Part shown: piece after piece, positions 26,832 through 36,360 of the stretch
How positions within the stretch are numbered: the first letter of the stretch is position 1
Layout of the letters: each line of letters begins with the position of its first letter
From: Streptomyces spectabilis
GTDB taxonomy: Bacteria; Actinomycetota; Actinomycetes; Streptomycetales; Streptomycetaceae
Reading direction: 5' to 3'
Length of the DNA: 64,000 nucleotides
Assembly: GCF_008704795.1 (NCBI RefSeq)
Contig: NZ_CP023690.1
Span: forward strand, 1,994,501-2,058,500
Position numbers and translations under genes: made by a program
The notes under the pieces: generated by a model
Database searches by the model: none
What the model was told of the DNA's origin: nothing
What the model saw: the letters and a program-made list of their open reading frames with translations, nothing else

Positions 26832-27493
26832 GCCGGGGCTCCTTCGATGACGGGCTGCGGCTGCGGGGCGGCGGCGCCGCGCGAGCGCAGCCACCAGTCG
26901 CGCAGGCCCCACAGCACCAGGGCGAGGTAGACGACGTACACGAGGCCGGAGAAGGCGAGTCCGCTGGAGAACGCGAGCGGCACCCCGACGACGTCGACGA
27001 GCAGCCACGCGAACCAGAACTCGACCAGGCCGCGTGCCTGGGCGACCATCGCGGCGAGCGTGCCGACGAATATGTAGGCGTCCGGCCAGGGGTTCCAGGA
27101 CAGGTCGGGCACGGCGGAGAACAGCGCGCCGACCGCGAGGGTGCCGACCGCCGTGCCGCCGATGAGCAGTCCGCGCTCCTTCCAGGTGGCGAAGCGGACG
27201 GCGATGGATCCGTCCTGCGCCTTCTGGCTGCCGCGGGTCCACTGCCGCCAGCCCCACACCGCGACGCCGATGACGAGGAGCTGCTTGCCGACGCCGCCGG
27301 AGAGCTGCGCGGAGGCGTACGCGGCCACGAGGATCACGCCGGACAGGAACTGGGCGGGCCAGGTCCAGATCGAGCGGCGCCAGCCGAGGGCGAGGGCGAT
27401 CAGGCCGACGCTGTTGCCGACCATGTCGGACCACATGATGTGCTGGCCGAAGGCCGTGAAGGCCTCCGCGTTGAGCCAGTCGAACTGGTTCAT
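26828..27493 (-). CDS. ribM: RibM riboflavin transporter (PnuC family)
   Basis: 221 residues, about seven membrane helices in the PnuC fold ([20 protein letters not shown], then [16 protein letters not shown]). The related nicotinamide-riboside transporter PnuC is excluded by context: the gene lies inside the riboflavin operon and under an FMN riboswitch, as for characterised RibM proteins of Streptomyces and Corynebacterium. It takes up riboflavin. Coupled by 4-nt overlaps with ribE upstream and ribBA downstream. Confidence 0.92.
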   Translation of the reverse strand: MNQFDWLNAEAFTAFGQHIMWSDMVGNSVGLIALALGWRRSIWTWPAQFLSGVILVAAYASAQLSGGVGKQLLVIGVAVWGWRQWTRGSQKAQDGSIAVRFATWKERGLLIGGTAVGTLAVGALFSAVPDLSWNPWPDAYIFVGTLAAMVAQARGLVEFWFAWLLVDVVGVPLAFSSGLAFSGLVYVVYLALVLWGLRDWWLRSRGAAAPQPQPVIEGAPA

Positions 27494-28104
27494 CGAGTGG
27501 TCTCCTGTGTCTGGGCGCGGGAGCCGAGCAGGCGCTCCACGTACTTGGCGATGATGTCGACCTCGAGGTTGACGGGGTCGCCGGACTGCTTGACGCCGAG
27601 CGTGGTGAGCGCGAGCGTCGTGGGGATGAGGCTGACGGTGAAGTAGTCGGGCCCGGCGTCGACGACGGTCAGGCTGACCCCGTCGACGGTGATGGAGCCC
27701 TTCTCGACCACGTAGCGGGCGAGGTCGGCGGGCAGGGCGATCTTGACGATCTCCCAGTTCTCGGAGGTCTTGCGGTCGAGCACGGTGCCGGTGCCGTCCA
27801 CGTGGCCCTGCACGATGTGCCCGCCGAGCCGGGCGCCCACGGCGGTGGGGCGCTCCAGGTTGACCTTCGAGCCGGGCGCGAGCGCGCCGAGGCTGGAGCG
27901 GTTCAGCGTCTCGGCCATCACGTCGGCGGTGAACTCGTCGCCCTCGTGGTCGACGACGGTCAGACATACGCCGTTGACGGCGATGGAGTCGCCGTGCTTC
28001 GCGCCGTCGGTGACGACGGGACCGCGCAGGCGGAAGCGGGACGCGTCGGCCAGGGTCTCGACGGCGGTGACTTCGCCCAGCTCTTCGACGATTCCGGTGA
28101 ACAC
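27490..28104 (-). CDS. ribE: Riboflavin synthase alpha subunit (RibE)
   Basis: 204 residues, the trimeric type made of two tandem lumazine-binding repeats (~1-95 and ~98-195). Signatures: FTGIVEELG at the start, [11 protein letters not shown] in repeat one, [12 protein letters not shown] at the junction and [11 protein letters not shown] in repeat two. It dismutates two lumazine molecules to riboflavin. GTG 28104 is 2 nt after the ribD stop and follows GAAGGAGC. Confidence 0.97.
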   Translation of the reverse strand: MFTGIVEELGEVTAVETLADASRFRLRGPVVTDGAKHGDSIAVNGVCLTVVDHEGDEFTADVMAETLNRSSLGALAPGSKVNLERPTAVGARLGGHIVQGHVDGTGTVLDRKTSENWEIVKIALPADLARYVVEKGSITVDGVSLTVVDAGPDYFTVSLIPTTLALTTLGVKQSGDPVNLEVDIIAKYVERLLGSRAQTQETTR

Positions 28105-28106
28105 GC

Positions 28107-29201
28107 TCAGTGCTCCTTCGTTGCGAGGGTGGCGGTGATCCGCAGATCGGGTCCGATGCGGACGGCCTCGGTCATGTCGAGCCGCAACGCTTCGGTGACG
28201 GTGGTGATTCCGCCGCCGCTGAGGACGGCGGGGCCCGCGCCGAGCAGCGCGGGCGCGAGATAGCCGACGACGCGGTCGACGGCGCCCGCGGCGACGAAGG
28301 CTCCGGCGAGCGTGGCGCCGCCCTCGAGCAGGACGGAGCGCACGTCGCGGGCGTGCAGCGCGGCGAGCAGGGCCGTGACGTCCAGGCCTCCCGCGGCCCG
28401 CGGCAGGCGCACCGTGTCGGCGCCGGACGGGGCGGCCACCGCGTCGTCGGAGTCGTCGGCCACCGCGATCAGCGTGGGGGCCGCGTCGTCCAGGACGCGG
28501 GCGCCGGGGCGCACGGCGGTGCCGCGGGTGTCGACGACGACCCGCAGCGGCTGGCGGGCGCCCTCGATGCCGCGCACGGCGAGGTGCGGGTCGTCGGCGC
28601 GCTGGGTGCCGGAGCCGACCACGACGGCGTCGCACTCGGCGCGCAGGCGGTGCACGTCGGCGCGGGCCTCGGCGGAGGTGAGCCAGCGGCTGGTGCCGTC
28701 GGCGGCGGCGGTGCGGCCGTCGAGCGTGGCGGCGTACTTCCAGGTGACGTGGGGGCGGCCGCGGCGCACGGAGGTCAGCCAGGCGGCGTTGGCCTCCTCG
28801 CCCTCGGCCGCGAGCAGGCCCGCCTCGACGTCGACCCCGGCCGCGCGCAGGGTGGTCGCGCCGCCGGTGGCCTGCGGGTTCGGGTCGCCGACCGCATAGA
28901 CGACGCGGGTGATCCCGGCGTCGACGAGGGCCTGGGCGCAGGGCCCTGTGCGGCCGGTGTGGTTGCAGGGTTCGAGGGTGACGACGGCGGTGGCGCCGCG
29001 GGCCCGGTCGCCCGCCGCGCGCAGGGCGTGGACCTCGGCGTGCGGGCCGCCCGCGCGCTGGTGGTAGCCCTCGCCGACGGTGCGTCCGGTGGCGTCGACG
29101 ATGACGCAGCCGACGACCGGGTTGGGGCTGGTGAAGCCGAGTCCGCGCACGGCGAGTGCGAGCGCGTGCCGCATGGCGGCTGCTTCGGCCTGGGTGGCCA
29201 C
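28107..29201 (-). CDS. ribD: Bifunctional riboflavin deaminase-reductase (RibD)
   Basis: 364 residues from GTG 29201, chosen for the AGGAGG 6 nt upstream; the frame is open further 5' without such a site. N-terminal cytidine-deaminase-like domain (zinc motif HAEVHAL and EPCNHTGRTGPC) and C-terminal NADPH-dependent reductase (~150-360; KYAATLDGRTA, GSGTQRADDP, LLEGGATLAGAF). It performs the two middle steps of the pathway. First gene of an eight-gene operon reaching to the PH protein; controlled by the FMN riboswitch in its leader. Confidence 0.96.
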   Translation of the reverse strand: MATQAEAAAMRHALALAVRGLGFTSPNPVVGCVIVDATGRTVGEGYHQRAGGPHAEVHALRAAGDRARGATAVVTLEPCNHTGRTGPCAQALVDAGITRVVYAVGDPNPQATGGATTLRAAGVDVEAGLLAAEGEEANAAWLTSVRRGRPHVTWKYAATLDGRTAAADGTSRWLTSAEARADVHRLRAECDAVVVGSGTQRADDPHLAVRGIEGARQPLRVVVDTRGTAVRPGARVLDDAAPTLIAVADDSDDAVAAPSGADTVRLPRAAGGLDVTALLAALHARDVRSVLLEGGATLAGAFVAAGAVDRVVGYLAPALLGAGPAVLSGGGITTVTEALRLDMTEAVRIGPDLRITATLATKEH

Positions 29202-29362
29202 CGGGTCCTCCTGCCTCTTCGGGCACGGACTCCGGGGCACGTCGATGACGACGCATACGTACGAGCGGGAGCACAGGGGGCCGCGGACGCCGGAAGGGAC
29301 CTGTCCCCTGTCAGGAACAAGCCACTACGACGACACGGCACACAGAGGTGTGCCCACTCGCC

Positions 29363-29489
29363 GCGCACTGCCTCCCATCCGGACTTTCACCGTCGGTCCA
29401 GGAGTTTCACCTGGTCAACCGGCCACTGGAGGTGACCGGGTCGCGGACTGTAACCGCCGGTTCGGAATTACACCGACCCCGGAGTGCGC
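29363..29489 (-). promoter_or_regulatory. FMN riboswitch (RFN element)
   Basis: Read on the minus strand, the leader begins with P1 strand GCGCACT (29489-29483) and ends with its complement AGTGCGC (29369-29363). Between them are the conserved RFN blocks, including GGTGTAATTCCGAACCGGCGG, GGTGAAACTCC- and ACGGTGAAAGTCCGGATGGGAGG-like segments. The aptamer lies 162 nt upstream of the ribD start, leaving room for an expression platform; no clear intrinsic terminator is seen there, so translational or Rho-type control is possible. Confidence 0.95.
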
Positions 29490-29672
29490 TGCTTTTGGTA
29501 CGCAGCCAGTGTGCCACGCCCGGTAGCGGCCGTGCGGGCCGCCTTCTGTGGGCTGGCTCACAGAACGCGACGCGCACCCCCTGACACGGCCCGGCCGGAT
29601 CATGTCGCCCCGTTCTGACCGGATTCCGCCGAGGGCCGGTCCGGAAATGGCGAATCCCCCTCCGCAACAGGG

Positions 29673-29715
29673 TTGGTCCATACCTATTGACGCTCTGGTC
29701 TAGTCCTTTTAACGT
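29673..29715 (+). promoter_or_regulatory. Chitinase promoter with DasR/chi boxes (second copy)
   Basis: TTGACG (29687-29692) and TAACGT (29710-29715), 17 nt apart. Boxes TTGGTCCATACCT (29673-29685) and TGGTCTAGTCC (29696-29706) flank the -35 exactly as at the first chitinase gene. TGGTCTAGTCC is a close match to the DasR-responsive element. The gap 29202-29812 otherwise holds only the FMN riboswitch. Confidence 0.8.
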
Positions 29716-29812
29716 CTGCGTCACTCTGCGGAAAGGCCCGCCCGGTGTGCGCACATCGTGGGCCGACGTCCCCGTCCGTTGTGCGACACCGAGCCTCCCC
29801 AGGAGGAACAAC

Positions 29813-32146
29813 GTGCCCACCCCCACTCGCGCGAGAACCACGCTCCTGGCCACCGGCGCCGCCGTCGCCGGTCTGCTCCTGAGCACGCTCGCCGCGACGA
29901 CGTCCCAGGCCGCGGACCCCGTGGCCAACGAGTCGTGCAGACCCGACGGCCTCTACCAGACCCCCGGCGTCGACGTCCCCTACTGTTCCGTCTACGACGC
30001 CGACGGCCGCGAGAAGATGGGCGCCGACCACCAGCGCCGCGTGATCGGCTACTTCACCGGCTGGCGCACCGGCAAGAACGGCGAGCCCGCCTACCTGGCG
30101 TCCGACATCCCCTGGGACAAGGTCACCCACCTCAACTACGCCTTCGCGCACGTCGACAAGGACAACAAGATCTCCGTCGGCTCCGACGGCGAGAAGAACG
30201 CCGCCACCGGCATGACGTGGCCGGGCGTCGCGGGCGCCGAGATGGACCCCGGGTTCGCCTACAAGGGCCACTTCAACCTCCTGAACAAGTTCAAGAAGAA
30301 GCACCCGAACGTGAAGACCCTGGTCTCCGTGGGCGGTTGGGCCGAGACCGGCGGCTACTTCGGCGACGACGGCAAGCGCGTGAACTCCGGCGGCTTCTAC
30401 TCGATGGCCACCAACGCCGACGGCTCGGTGAACCAGGCGGGCATCAGCACCTTCGCCGACTCCACCGTCGAGTTCATCAGGAAGTACGGCTTCAACGGCG
30501 TCGACATCGACTACGAGTACCCGACGACGATGAAGGACGCGGGCAACCCGCTCGACTGGCAGCTCGCCAACGGCCGCCGCGCGGGCCTGGTCAAGGGCTA
30601 CGCGGTACTGATGAAGACGCTGCGCGAGAAGCTCGACAAGGCCGGGGCCGCCGACGGCAGGCACTACCTGCTGACCGTCGCCGCGCCCTCCTCCGGCTAT
30701 CTGCTGCGCGGCATGGAGACCTTCCAGGTCCAGAAGTACCTGGACTACGTCAACATCATGTCGTACGACCTGCACGGCGCCTGGAACGAGTACGTGGGCC
30801 CGAACGCCTCGCTGTACGACGACGGCAAGGACGGCGAGCTCGCGGCCGCGGGCGTGTACGGCAGCCAGCAGTACGGCGGCATCGGCTATCTCAACACCGA
30901 CTGGGCCTACCACTACTTCCGCGGCTCGATGCCCGCGGGGCGCATCAACATCGGCCTTCCGTACTACACGCGCGGCTTCAAGAACGTGCAGGGCGGCACG
31001 GACGGCCTGTGGGGCAAGGCGGCCACGACGAACTGCCCGGCCGGTTCAGGGCTCACCAAGTGCGGTGACGGCGCGGTCGGCATCGACAACCTGTGGCACG
31101 ACAAGGACGACAACGGCAAGGAGTCCCCGGCCGGGTCGAACCCGATGTGGCACGCCAAGAACCTGGAGAAGGGCGTCGTCGGGGACTACGTGACCAAGTA
31201 CGGCTTCCCCGCCGACACCAAGCTCACCGGCACCTACGCCCGCAAGTACGACTCGACGCTGGTCGCGCCCTGGCTGTGGAACGCCGACAAGAAGGTGTTC
31301 CTGTCCACCGAGGACGAGCAGTCCGTGAAGGCCAAGGCCGACTACGTGGTCGACAAGGGCATCGGCGGCACCATGGTGTGGGAGCTGGCCGGTGACTACA
31401 GGTTCAACGCCGGCAAGGGCCAGTACGAGATCGGTGACACGCTCACCACGGCCATGTACGAGAAGTTCAAGTCGGCCACCCCGTACGGCGCGAAGGTCGC
31501 GGGCAAGGACCTGCCGGCGAAGGCCGTGGACATCGGCGTGGAGTTCGGCGACTTCAAGCTCGGCGACTCCAACTACCCGATCACGCCCAAGCTGAAGATC
31601 ACCAACAACACGAAGACGACGCTGCCCGGCGGCACGGAGTTCCAGTTCGACTACTCCACCTCGGCCCCCGCCAACGCCTCCGACCAGTCCGGCTTCGGCA
31701 CGAAGGTGATCAGCAGCGGCCACACCGGGACCAACGTGGGCGGTCTGAAGGGCGACTTCCACCGCGTCTCGCTGAAGCTGCCCGCCTGGCAGACCCTCGC
31801 GCCCGGCGCGTCCGTGGACCTGTCGTTCAACTACTACCTGCCGGTGTCGACGCCCTCGAACTGGACGGTGAACATCGGCGGTACGACCTACGCGCTCGCC
31901 GGTGGCCTGGCGCGCGGCACGACGGTGGTCGAGCCCGGCACGGGCCCCGGCCCGACGGACCCGCCCGGGCCGACGGACCCGCCCGGCAAGTGCACCCCGC
32001 CCGCGTGGAGCGCGACCTCGGAGTACGGCTCCGGGACCACCGTGTCCCACAAGTCGCACACCTGGAAGGCCAAGTGGTGGACGAAGGGCGAGGAGCCCGG
32101 CGCCACCGGTCAGTGGGGCGTCTGGCAGGACCTGGGAGCCTGCTGA
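29813..32146 (+). CDS. Secreted multidomain GH18 chitinase with CBM5/12
   Basis: 777 residues from GTG 29813, 7 nt after AGGAGGAA. Signal peptide ~1-33 (ends TSQA-AD). GH18 barrel ~70-560 with [10 protein letters not shown] and the catalytic motif DGVDIDYE-type ([10 protein letters not shown], acid/base Glu235), and the late [10 protein letters not shown] beta-sandwich module (~595-725) probably supports chitin binding. A Gly/Pro/Thr linker leads to a C-terminal CBM5/12 chitin-binding domain (~733-777; conserved [15 protein letters not shown] and [10 protein letters not shown]). Degrades extracellular chitin. A hairpin follows at 32172. Confidence 0.95.
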   Translation: MPTPTRARTTLLATGAAVAGLLLSTLAATTSQAADPVANESCRPDGLYQTPGVDVPYCSVYDADGREKMGADHQRRVIGYFTGWRTGKNGEPAYLASDIPWDKVTHLNYAFAHVDKDNKISVGSDGEKNAATGMTWPGVAGAEMDPGFAYKGHFNLLNKFKKKHPNVKTLVSVGGWAETGGYFGDDGKRVNSGGFYSMATNADGSVNQAGISTFADSTVEFIRKYGFNGVDIDYEYPTTMKDAGNPLDWQLANGRRAGLVKGYAVLMKTLREKLDKAGAADGRHYLLTVAAPSSGYLLRGMETFQVQKYLDYVNIMSYDLHGAWNEYVGPNASLYDDGKDGELAAAGVYGSQQYGGIGYLNTDWAYHYFRGSMPAGRINIGLPYYTRGFKNVQGGTDGLWGKAATTNCPAGSGLTKCGDGAVGIDNLWHDKDDNGKESPAGSNPMWHAKNLEKGVVGDYVTKYGFPADTKLTGTYARKYDSTLVAPWLWNADKKVFLSTEDEQSVKAKADYVVDKGIGGTMVWELAGDYRFNAGKGQYEIGDTLTTAMYEKFKSATPYGAKVAGKDLPAKAVDIGVEFGDFKLGDSNYPITPKLKITNNTKTTLPGGTEFQFDYSTSAPANASDQSGFGTKVISSGHTGTNVGGLKGDFHRVSLKLPAWQTLAPGASVDLSFNYYLPVSTPSNWTVNIGGTTYALAGGLARGTTVVEPGTGPGPTDPPGPTDPPGKCTPPAWSATSEYGSGTTVSHKSHTWKAKWWTKGEEPGATGQWGVWQDLGAC

Positions 32147-32171
32147 CCCTCTGAACGAACGCCCCCCATAC

Positions 32172-32212
32172 GCCCGGCGGCGGGAAGAACTGCCCTTGCC
32201 CCGCCGCCGGGC
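32172..32212 (+). terminator. Terminator hairpin after the chitinase gene
   Basis: 13-bp perfect stem (GCCCGGCGGCGGG 32172-32184 with its complement 32200-32212), 15-nt loop. Confidence 0.75.
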
Positions 32213-32232
32213 TCTCCACACACTGCGTTACT

Positions 32233-32290
32233 GGAGCGCCCCGAGGGGGCGCGGGACTGTGTCAATATGCGGCTCCGCCGCGCGGGCGCG
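32233..32290. repeat. Dispersed Streptomyces intergenic repeat, copy 1 (degenerate)
   Basis: GAGCGCCCCGAGGGGGCGCGGG forms a hairpin, with GCGCCCC (32236-32242) pairing with GGGGCGC (32246-32252), and is followed by a GCGCGACCAGCCAC-like tail. The same GCGCCCC-x3-GGGGCGCGGG core is at 44389-44410. I know this element as common between Streptomyces genes; it probably also works as a terminator. Confidence 0.6.
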
Positions 32291-32341
32291 ACCAGCCACC
32301 CCCCACCCGCAGAGACCGAGGCAGCCCAACCCCAACGACGC

Positions 32342-33508
32342 TTACGTCGCAAAAAGCTCTTCCTGCGCTGCATCCCGCGCGGTGAGCAACGCCCCCCGCA
32401 ACACCGCCGCGCCGCCCAGCGCACTGGCCCGCACCTCCGTCCGCAGCGGCGACATCGCGGCGACCCGCTCCCCCACGCGCTCGGCCAGCGCCTGACCCCC
32501 CGCACGCCCCAGCTCCCCGCCGAGCACCACGCACCCGGGATCGAGCACGGCCGCGACGGAGGCGGCGCCGATGGCCACGCGCCCGGCGAGCGCGGCCAGG
32601 AACGGCTCGTGGGCCGTCTCCACCGCGTGCCGCACGAGCGCGGCGGCGGGCAGCTCGCCCGGTTCGGGCTCGGCCTTCAGGCCGTGGTCCGCCGCCAGGT
32701 CCGCCACGGCCCCCGACCCGGCGAGCGTGTGGAAGCCGCCGTCGCAGGCGGTCGCCGAGGGCAGCCCGTCGGTGCCCGGCACCGGCAGGAAGCCGATCTC
32801 GCCGGTGCCGCCGGACGCGCCCCTGCGCAGCACGCCGTCCAGGACGACGGCCGCGCCCGTGCCCGCGCCGAGCCACAGGAGCACGAAGGTGTCGCGGTCG
32901 TGCGCGGCGCCGTCGCGCCGCTCGGCGCGGGCGGCCAGATTGGTCTCGTTCTCCACCAGGACGCGCGCCGGGAGCCGGTCCGTCAGGGCGGTCACCAGAC
33001 GGCGGTGCCAGGCGGGCAGGCCCGCCGAGTCGCGCAGGTCGCCGGTCGCGGGGTCGATCAGGCCCGGCGCGCCCACGCCGACCGTGTGCAGTCGCGTGGC
33101 ACCGGCCGCGCCCGCGGTGCGCTCGACGAGGGCGACGGCCCGCTCGACGGCGCTCCCGGTGCCCGTGCCGTCACCCATCGGGAGAGAGGCCTCGGCGAGC
33201 GGCGTGCCCAGCAGATCGGCGACCACGATGGCGACGCTCTCCGTGCGGACGTCGAGGGCGGCCAGCTGGGCCCGGTCGGCGACGATGCCGTACAGGCGCG
33301 CGTTGGGGCCCCGGCGACGCTCCCCCGCCTCGCCGACGACCGCGATCAGGCCGGAGTCCTGCAGCCGCTCCACGAGGTCCGCGACGGAGGGGCGGGACAG
33401 GCCGGTGAGCTGCTTCAACTGCCCTGCCGTCAAGGGGCCTTCGCTTTGCAGGAGGCGCAGCGCGAGCCGGTCGTTGATGGCCCGAGCGGTGCTCGGTGAT
33501 GCGGGCAT
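32342..33508 (-). CDS. ROK-family transcriptional repressor
   Basis: 388 residues. N-terminal winged helix (~5-75; LTAGQLKQLTGLSRPSVADLVERL). The ROK sugar-kinase-like part follows with GVGAPGLIDPATG, VENETNLAA, WLGAGTGAAVVLDG and GEIGFLPVPG; the zinc-binding HxGxxCxCGxxGCxE cluster of true ROK kinases is not preserved (only ACDGGF remains), as expected for a regulator. ATG 33508 is opposite the MFS start with the palindrome 33592-33614 between them, so it most likely represses both genes. The sugar or metabolite ligand is unknown. Confidence 0.92.
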   Translation of the reverse strand: MPASPSTARAINDRLALRLLQSEGPLTAGQLKQLTGLSRPSVADLVERLQDSGLIAVVGEAGERRRGPNARLYGIVADRAQLAALDVRTESVAIVVADLLGTPLAEASLPMGDGTGTGSAVERAVALVERTAGAAGATRLHTVGVGAPGLIDPATGDLRDSAGLPAWHRRLVTALTDRLPARVLVENETNLAARAERRDGAAHDRDTFVLLWLGAGTGAAVVLDGVLRRGASGGTGEIGFLPVPGTDGLPSATACDGGFHTLAGSGAVADLAADHGLKAEPEPGELPAAALVRHAVETAHEPFLAALAGRVAIGAASVAAVLDPGCVVLGGELGRAGGQALAERVGERVAAMSPLRTEVRASALGGAAVLRGALLTARDAAQEELFAT

Positions 33509-33591
33509 GGCCGGATCCTTCCACAGCGCTCGTACCGGTCCGCCGGGGCGGCGTCCGTGCTGCGCGCGATATTCGGTTCCCTGACCCTCTT

Positions 33592-33614
33592 CTATCAGGC
33601 AGGGTTCCTGATAG
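33592..33614. promoter_or_regulatory. Palindromic operator between ROK and MFS genes
   Basis: CTATCAGG (33592-33599) and CCTGATAG (33607-33614) form a perfect 8+8 inverted repeat with a 7-base centre in the 150-nt divergent gap. A -10-like TAGTTT (33612-33617) overlaps its right arm, so binding would block MFS transcription. Confidence 0.65.
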
Positions 33615-33658
33615 TTTACTGCGGCGGTCCCGGAGGGGACGGTGAAGGGGTGGAGCGG

Positions 33659-34882
33659 ATGAGTGAGGGGCAGGGCCAAGTGGTGTACAGCAAACCGCAG
33701 TTGAGCCGGGCGCGGCTCGCGGTCGCGGTCATCTTCTGCGTGCACGGCTCGGTCGCCGGGTCGTTCGCGACCCGGGTGCCGTGGATCCAGGACCACGCGG
33801 ATGTCAGCGCCGGGATGCTCGGCCTCGCGCTCGCGTTCCCCGCGATCGGCGCCTCGGTGGCGATGCCGCTCGCGGGCTGGGTGAGCCATCGCTTCGGCGC
33901 CCGCGCCGCGCTGCGCGGGCTGCTCGCGCTGTGGACGCTGGCGCTCACGCTCCCCTCGCTCGCGCCGAACCTGGTCACGCTGTGCGCGGCCCTCTTCGTG
34001 TACGGCGCGACCTCGGGCATGGCGGACGTCGCGATGAACGCGCTCGGCATCGAGGTCGAGACCCGCATGGAGAAGTCCATCATGTCCGGCCTGCACGGCA
34101 TGTGGAGCGCGGGTGCCCTGCTCGGCTCGGCGGGCGGCACGGTCGCGGCGCACCTCGGCTCGGACGCGCGCGTGCACCACGCGCTCGCCGCCGCGGTGCT
34201 CACCGTGGCCGGTCTCGTGGCCTGTCAGGGCGTGCTCGACCTGCGCAGCGCGCCGGAGGAGGAGGCGCCGCCGCGCTTCACGCTGCCGCCGAAGTCGGCG
34301 CTGCTCATCGGCGCGGTCGGATTCTGCGCGGTGTTCGCGGAGGGGGCGAGCCTGGACTGGTCGGCGGTGTATCTGAAGGACGTGCTCGACTCGTCGGCGG
34401 GACTGGCCGCCGCGTGCACCACGGGCTTCACGCTGACCATGGCCATCGCCCGGTTCGCGGGCGACAAGGTGGTCGACCGGTTCGGCGCGGTGCGCACGGT
34501 GCGCGTGAGCGGGGCGTTCGCCGCGCTCGGCGGGCTCCTGGTGGTGACGGCGCCGAACGCGGCCCTCGCCATGACCGGCTTCGCGCTGATGGGCCTCGGC
34601 ATCGCCGTCGTCGTGCCGCTGGCGTTCGCCGCGGCCGGGCGCAGCGGGCCCAACCCCAGCCAGGCCATCGCGGGCGTCGCCACCATCACGTACACGTCGA
34701 GCCTGATCGCGCCGTCGGCGATCGGCACGCTCGCCGACGCCACCAGCCTGGTCACCTCCTTCGGTCTGGTCACCGTGCTCGCGTGCGGGCTCATGGTCTT
34801 CGCCGGGGTGCTGCGCACGGCCGGGCGGACGCCCGCGCAGGCGTCCGCCCCGCAGACGGCGCCGGTGGACCGCAAGGGCTGA
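33659..34882 (+). CDS. MFS transporter
   Basis: 407 residues, 12 predicted membrane helices in two six-helix halves. The loop GWVSHRFGARAALR after helix two is the MFS motif A. No antibiotic-resistance motif stands out; the closest look is to sugar- or fucose-permease-like members with the FATRVPWIQDHADVSAGMLGLAL start. ATG 33659 follows GGTGGAGCGG. It diverges from the ROK repressor that probably controls it. Substrate unknown; ROK control suggests a sugar or sugar-like compound. Confidence 0.9.
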   Translation: MSEGQGQVVYSKPQLSRARLAVAVIFCVHGSVAGSFATRVPWIQDHADVSAGMLGLALAFPAIGASVAMPLAGWVSHRFGARAALRGLLALWTLALTLPSLAPNLVTLCAALFVYGATSGMADVAMNALGIEVETRMEKSIMSGLHGMWSAGALLGSAGGTVAAHLGSDARVHHALAAAVLTVAGLVACQGVLDLRSAPEEEAPPRFTLPPKSALLIGAVGFCAVFAEGASLDWSAVYLKDVLDSSAGLAAACTTGFTLTMAIARFAGDKVVDRFGAVRTVRVSGAFAALGGLLVVTAPNAALAMTGFALMGLGIAVVVPLAFAAAGRSGPNPSQAIAGVATITYTSSLIAPSAIGTLADATSLVTSFGLVTVLACGLMVFAGVLRTAGRTPAQASAPQTAPVDRKG

Positions 34883-34889
34883 GGCGGCC

Positions 34890-36179
34890 TCAGCCCGCGA
34901 GGGAGTCCAGCTGCTCCGCCGCGGGCCGCAGCGCCCACAGATCGCCGCCGGGCGGGGCCGCGAGCTGCGCCACCGCGGCCCGTGCCGCCCGGTCGCCCGC
35001 GTCGGCGGCCGCGTGCACGACGTCGGTCGCCGCGTACCGGCGGAAGTCGAGCTCGGGGTGGGGCCACGGCCGCTCCCCGGTGGCGGCGGGCAGCAGATAG
35101 CGGACGGCCTTGACCAGGCTCTGCCCGGCGGGGCCGCGGTGGGCCCAGAGGTCGACGCCCACGTGCCGGCCGATGTCGGCCAGGCGCGCGTAGGCGACCA
35201 GGTCGAAGGTCGAGTAGTGCCAGCTGCGGGTGCGGCCCAGCTCCTGCGGCTGGCCGCCGTCGGCGGCGATCTGCGGGTCGATCCGCAGGGCGCGCGCGTC
35301 CCGGACCGTCTTGCGGGCGAGGGCCTCGTCGCCGGTGGCGAGGGCGAGGCCGGCGAGCTGGAGGTCGTAGAAGGTGCCGTGGTTGTTCTTCGCGGCGCGT
35401 TCCTGCCTGCCGAAGTCGCTGTGCGTCAGCCAGTCGCGGAAGTCCTCGTTCCAGTCGGTCATCCGCGCGCGGTCGGTCCGCGTCCAGCCGGGGGCGCCCG
35501 CGGCGAGGATCGCCTGGGCGTCCAGGACGCTCGTGTAGGACTGCGAGAAGTCGATGATGCCGATGGCGCGGCCGTCGTACTTGCAGGGGATGAACTGACC
35601 GTGGTCGAGGCGCGGGTTCATCCGGGTCGCCGGGTCCAGGAACCAGGTGCGCAGGACGGTCGCGGCGTGCTCGGCGTACCTCCGCTCGCCCGTGTAGTAC
35701 CAGGCGAGGGACAGCTCGTAGGCGGAGTCGAAGACGTTCTCCAGGTCGCGGCGGTCGGTGCCGGTGTCGACCTCGGGGTTGCGCTCGCCGTCGCGCTGCT
35801 CGTACGGGCAGCCCCAGGGGTTCTCGGGGGTCCTCGGCGCGGTCGGCCACCAGTAGGGGGCCTGGCTCAGATAGTCGTGCGGGTCGCCGCCGGGCGCGGG
35901 CCTCGGTTTGTCGACAACGGTCCAGGGGCCCTGGCCGAGCCAGCGGTCGGCGCGGGCCGTCAGGCCCCGCAGGGCGCGCCATAGTCGGGGGTCGCCCTTG
36001 TCCAGGCGCTGTTTGGCGGCGGCGAGGCGCCGGCCGTCGAGGACGACGGTGTCGGGCACGACGCGCGGCCCCGCCGCGGCGGCGGGAGCGGGCAGGGGCA
36101 CCGCGGCGAGGGTCACCGCCGCCAGCAGGGCACCTATGGAGGAGCGGACGAAGAAGCGGGCGAAGAAGCGGGCTCTCAT
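34890..36179 (-). CDS. Secreted alginate-lyase-family protein
   Basis: 429 residues. Signal peptide ~1-35. The alpha/alpha-barrel of the alginate lyase superfamily carries DYLSQAPYWWP, the NNHGTFYDLQ catalytic loop (~240) and RSWHYSTFDL. Family members cleave uronic-acid polymers by beta-elimination; the true substrate here is open. ATG 36179 with GGAG 8 nt upstream is preferred to an upstream ATG at 36212 because it puts the signal sequence at the N-terminus. It converges with the MFS gene, 7 nt between stops. Confidence 0.87.
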   Translation of the reverse strand: MRARFFARFFVRSSIGALLAAVTLAAVPLPAPAAAAGPRVVPDTVVLDGRRLAAAKQRLDKGDPRLWRALRGLTARADRWLGQGPWTVVDKPRPAPGGDPHDYLSQAPYWWPTAPRTPENPWGCPYEQRDGERNPEVDTGTDRRDLENVFDSAYELSLAWYYTGERRYAEHAATVLRTWFLDPATRMNPRLDHGQFIPCKYDGRAIGIIDFSQSYTSVLDAQAILAAGAPGWTRTDRARMTDWNEDFRDWLTHSDFGRQERAAKNNHGTFYDLQLAGLALATGDEALARKTVRDARALRIDPQIAADGGQPQELGRTRSWHYSTFDLVAYARLADIGRHVGVDLWAHRGPAGQSLVKAVRYLLPAATGERPWPHPELDFRRYAATDVVHAAADAGDRAARAAVAQLAAPPGGDLWALRPAAEQLDSLAG

Positions 36180-36360
36180 GACACTCCGATCAGATACGTG
36201 AACGTAGTTCATCGACCTGGCTGCGCCACCGTACCGGAAGCCGTCGGAAAGAAGTCGCACTTACGTCGCATTAACATGTCGACGCTGATCGTCCACATGA
36301 CGACACGGCCCGTCCCCCGCGACGGCACAGCTCGTCCCGCGCACAGAAAGCGAACTCACC

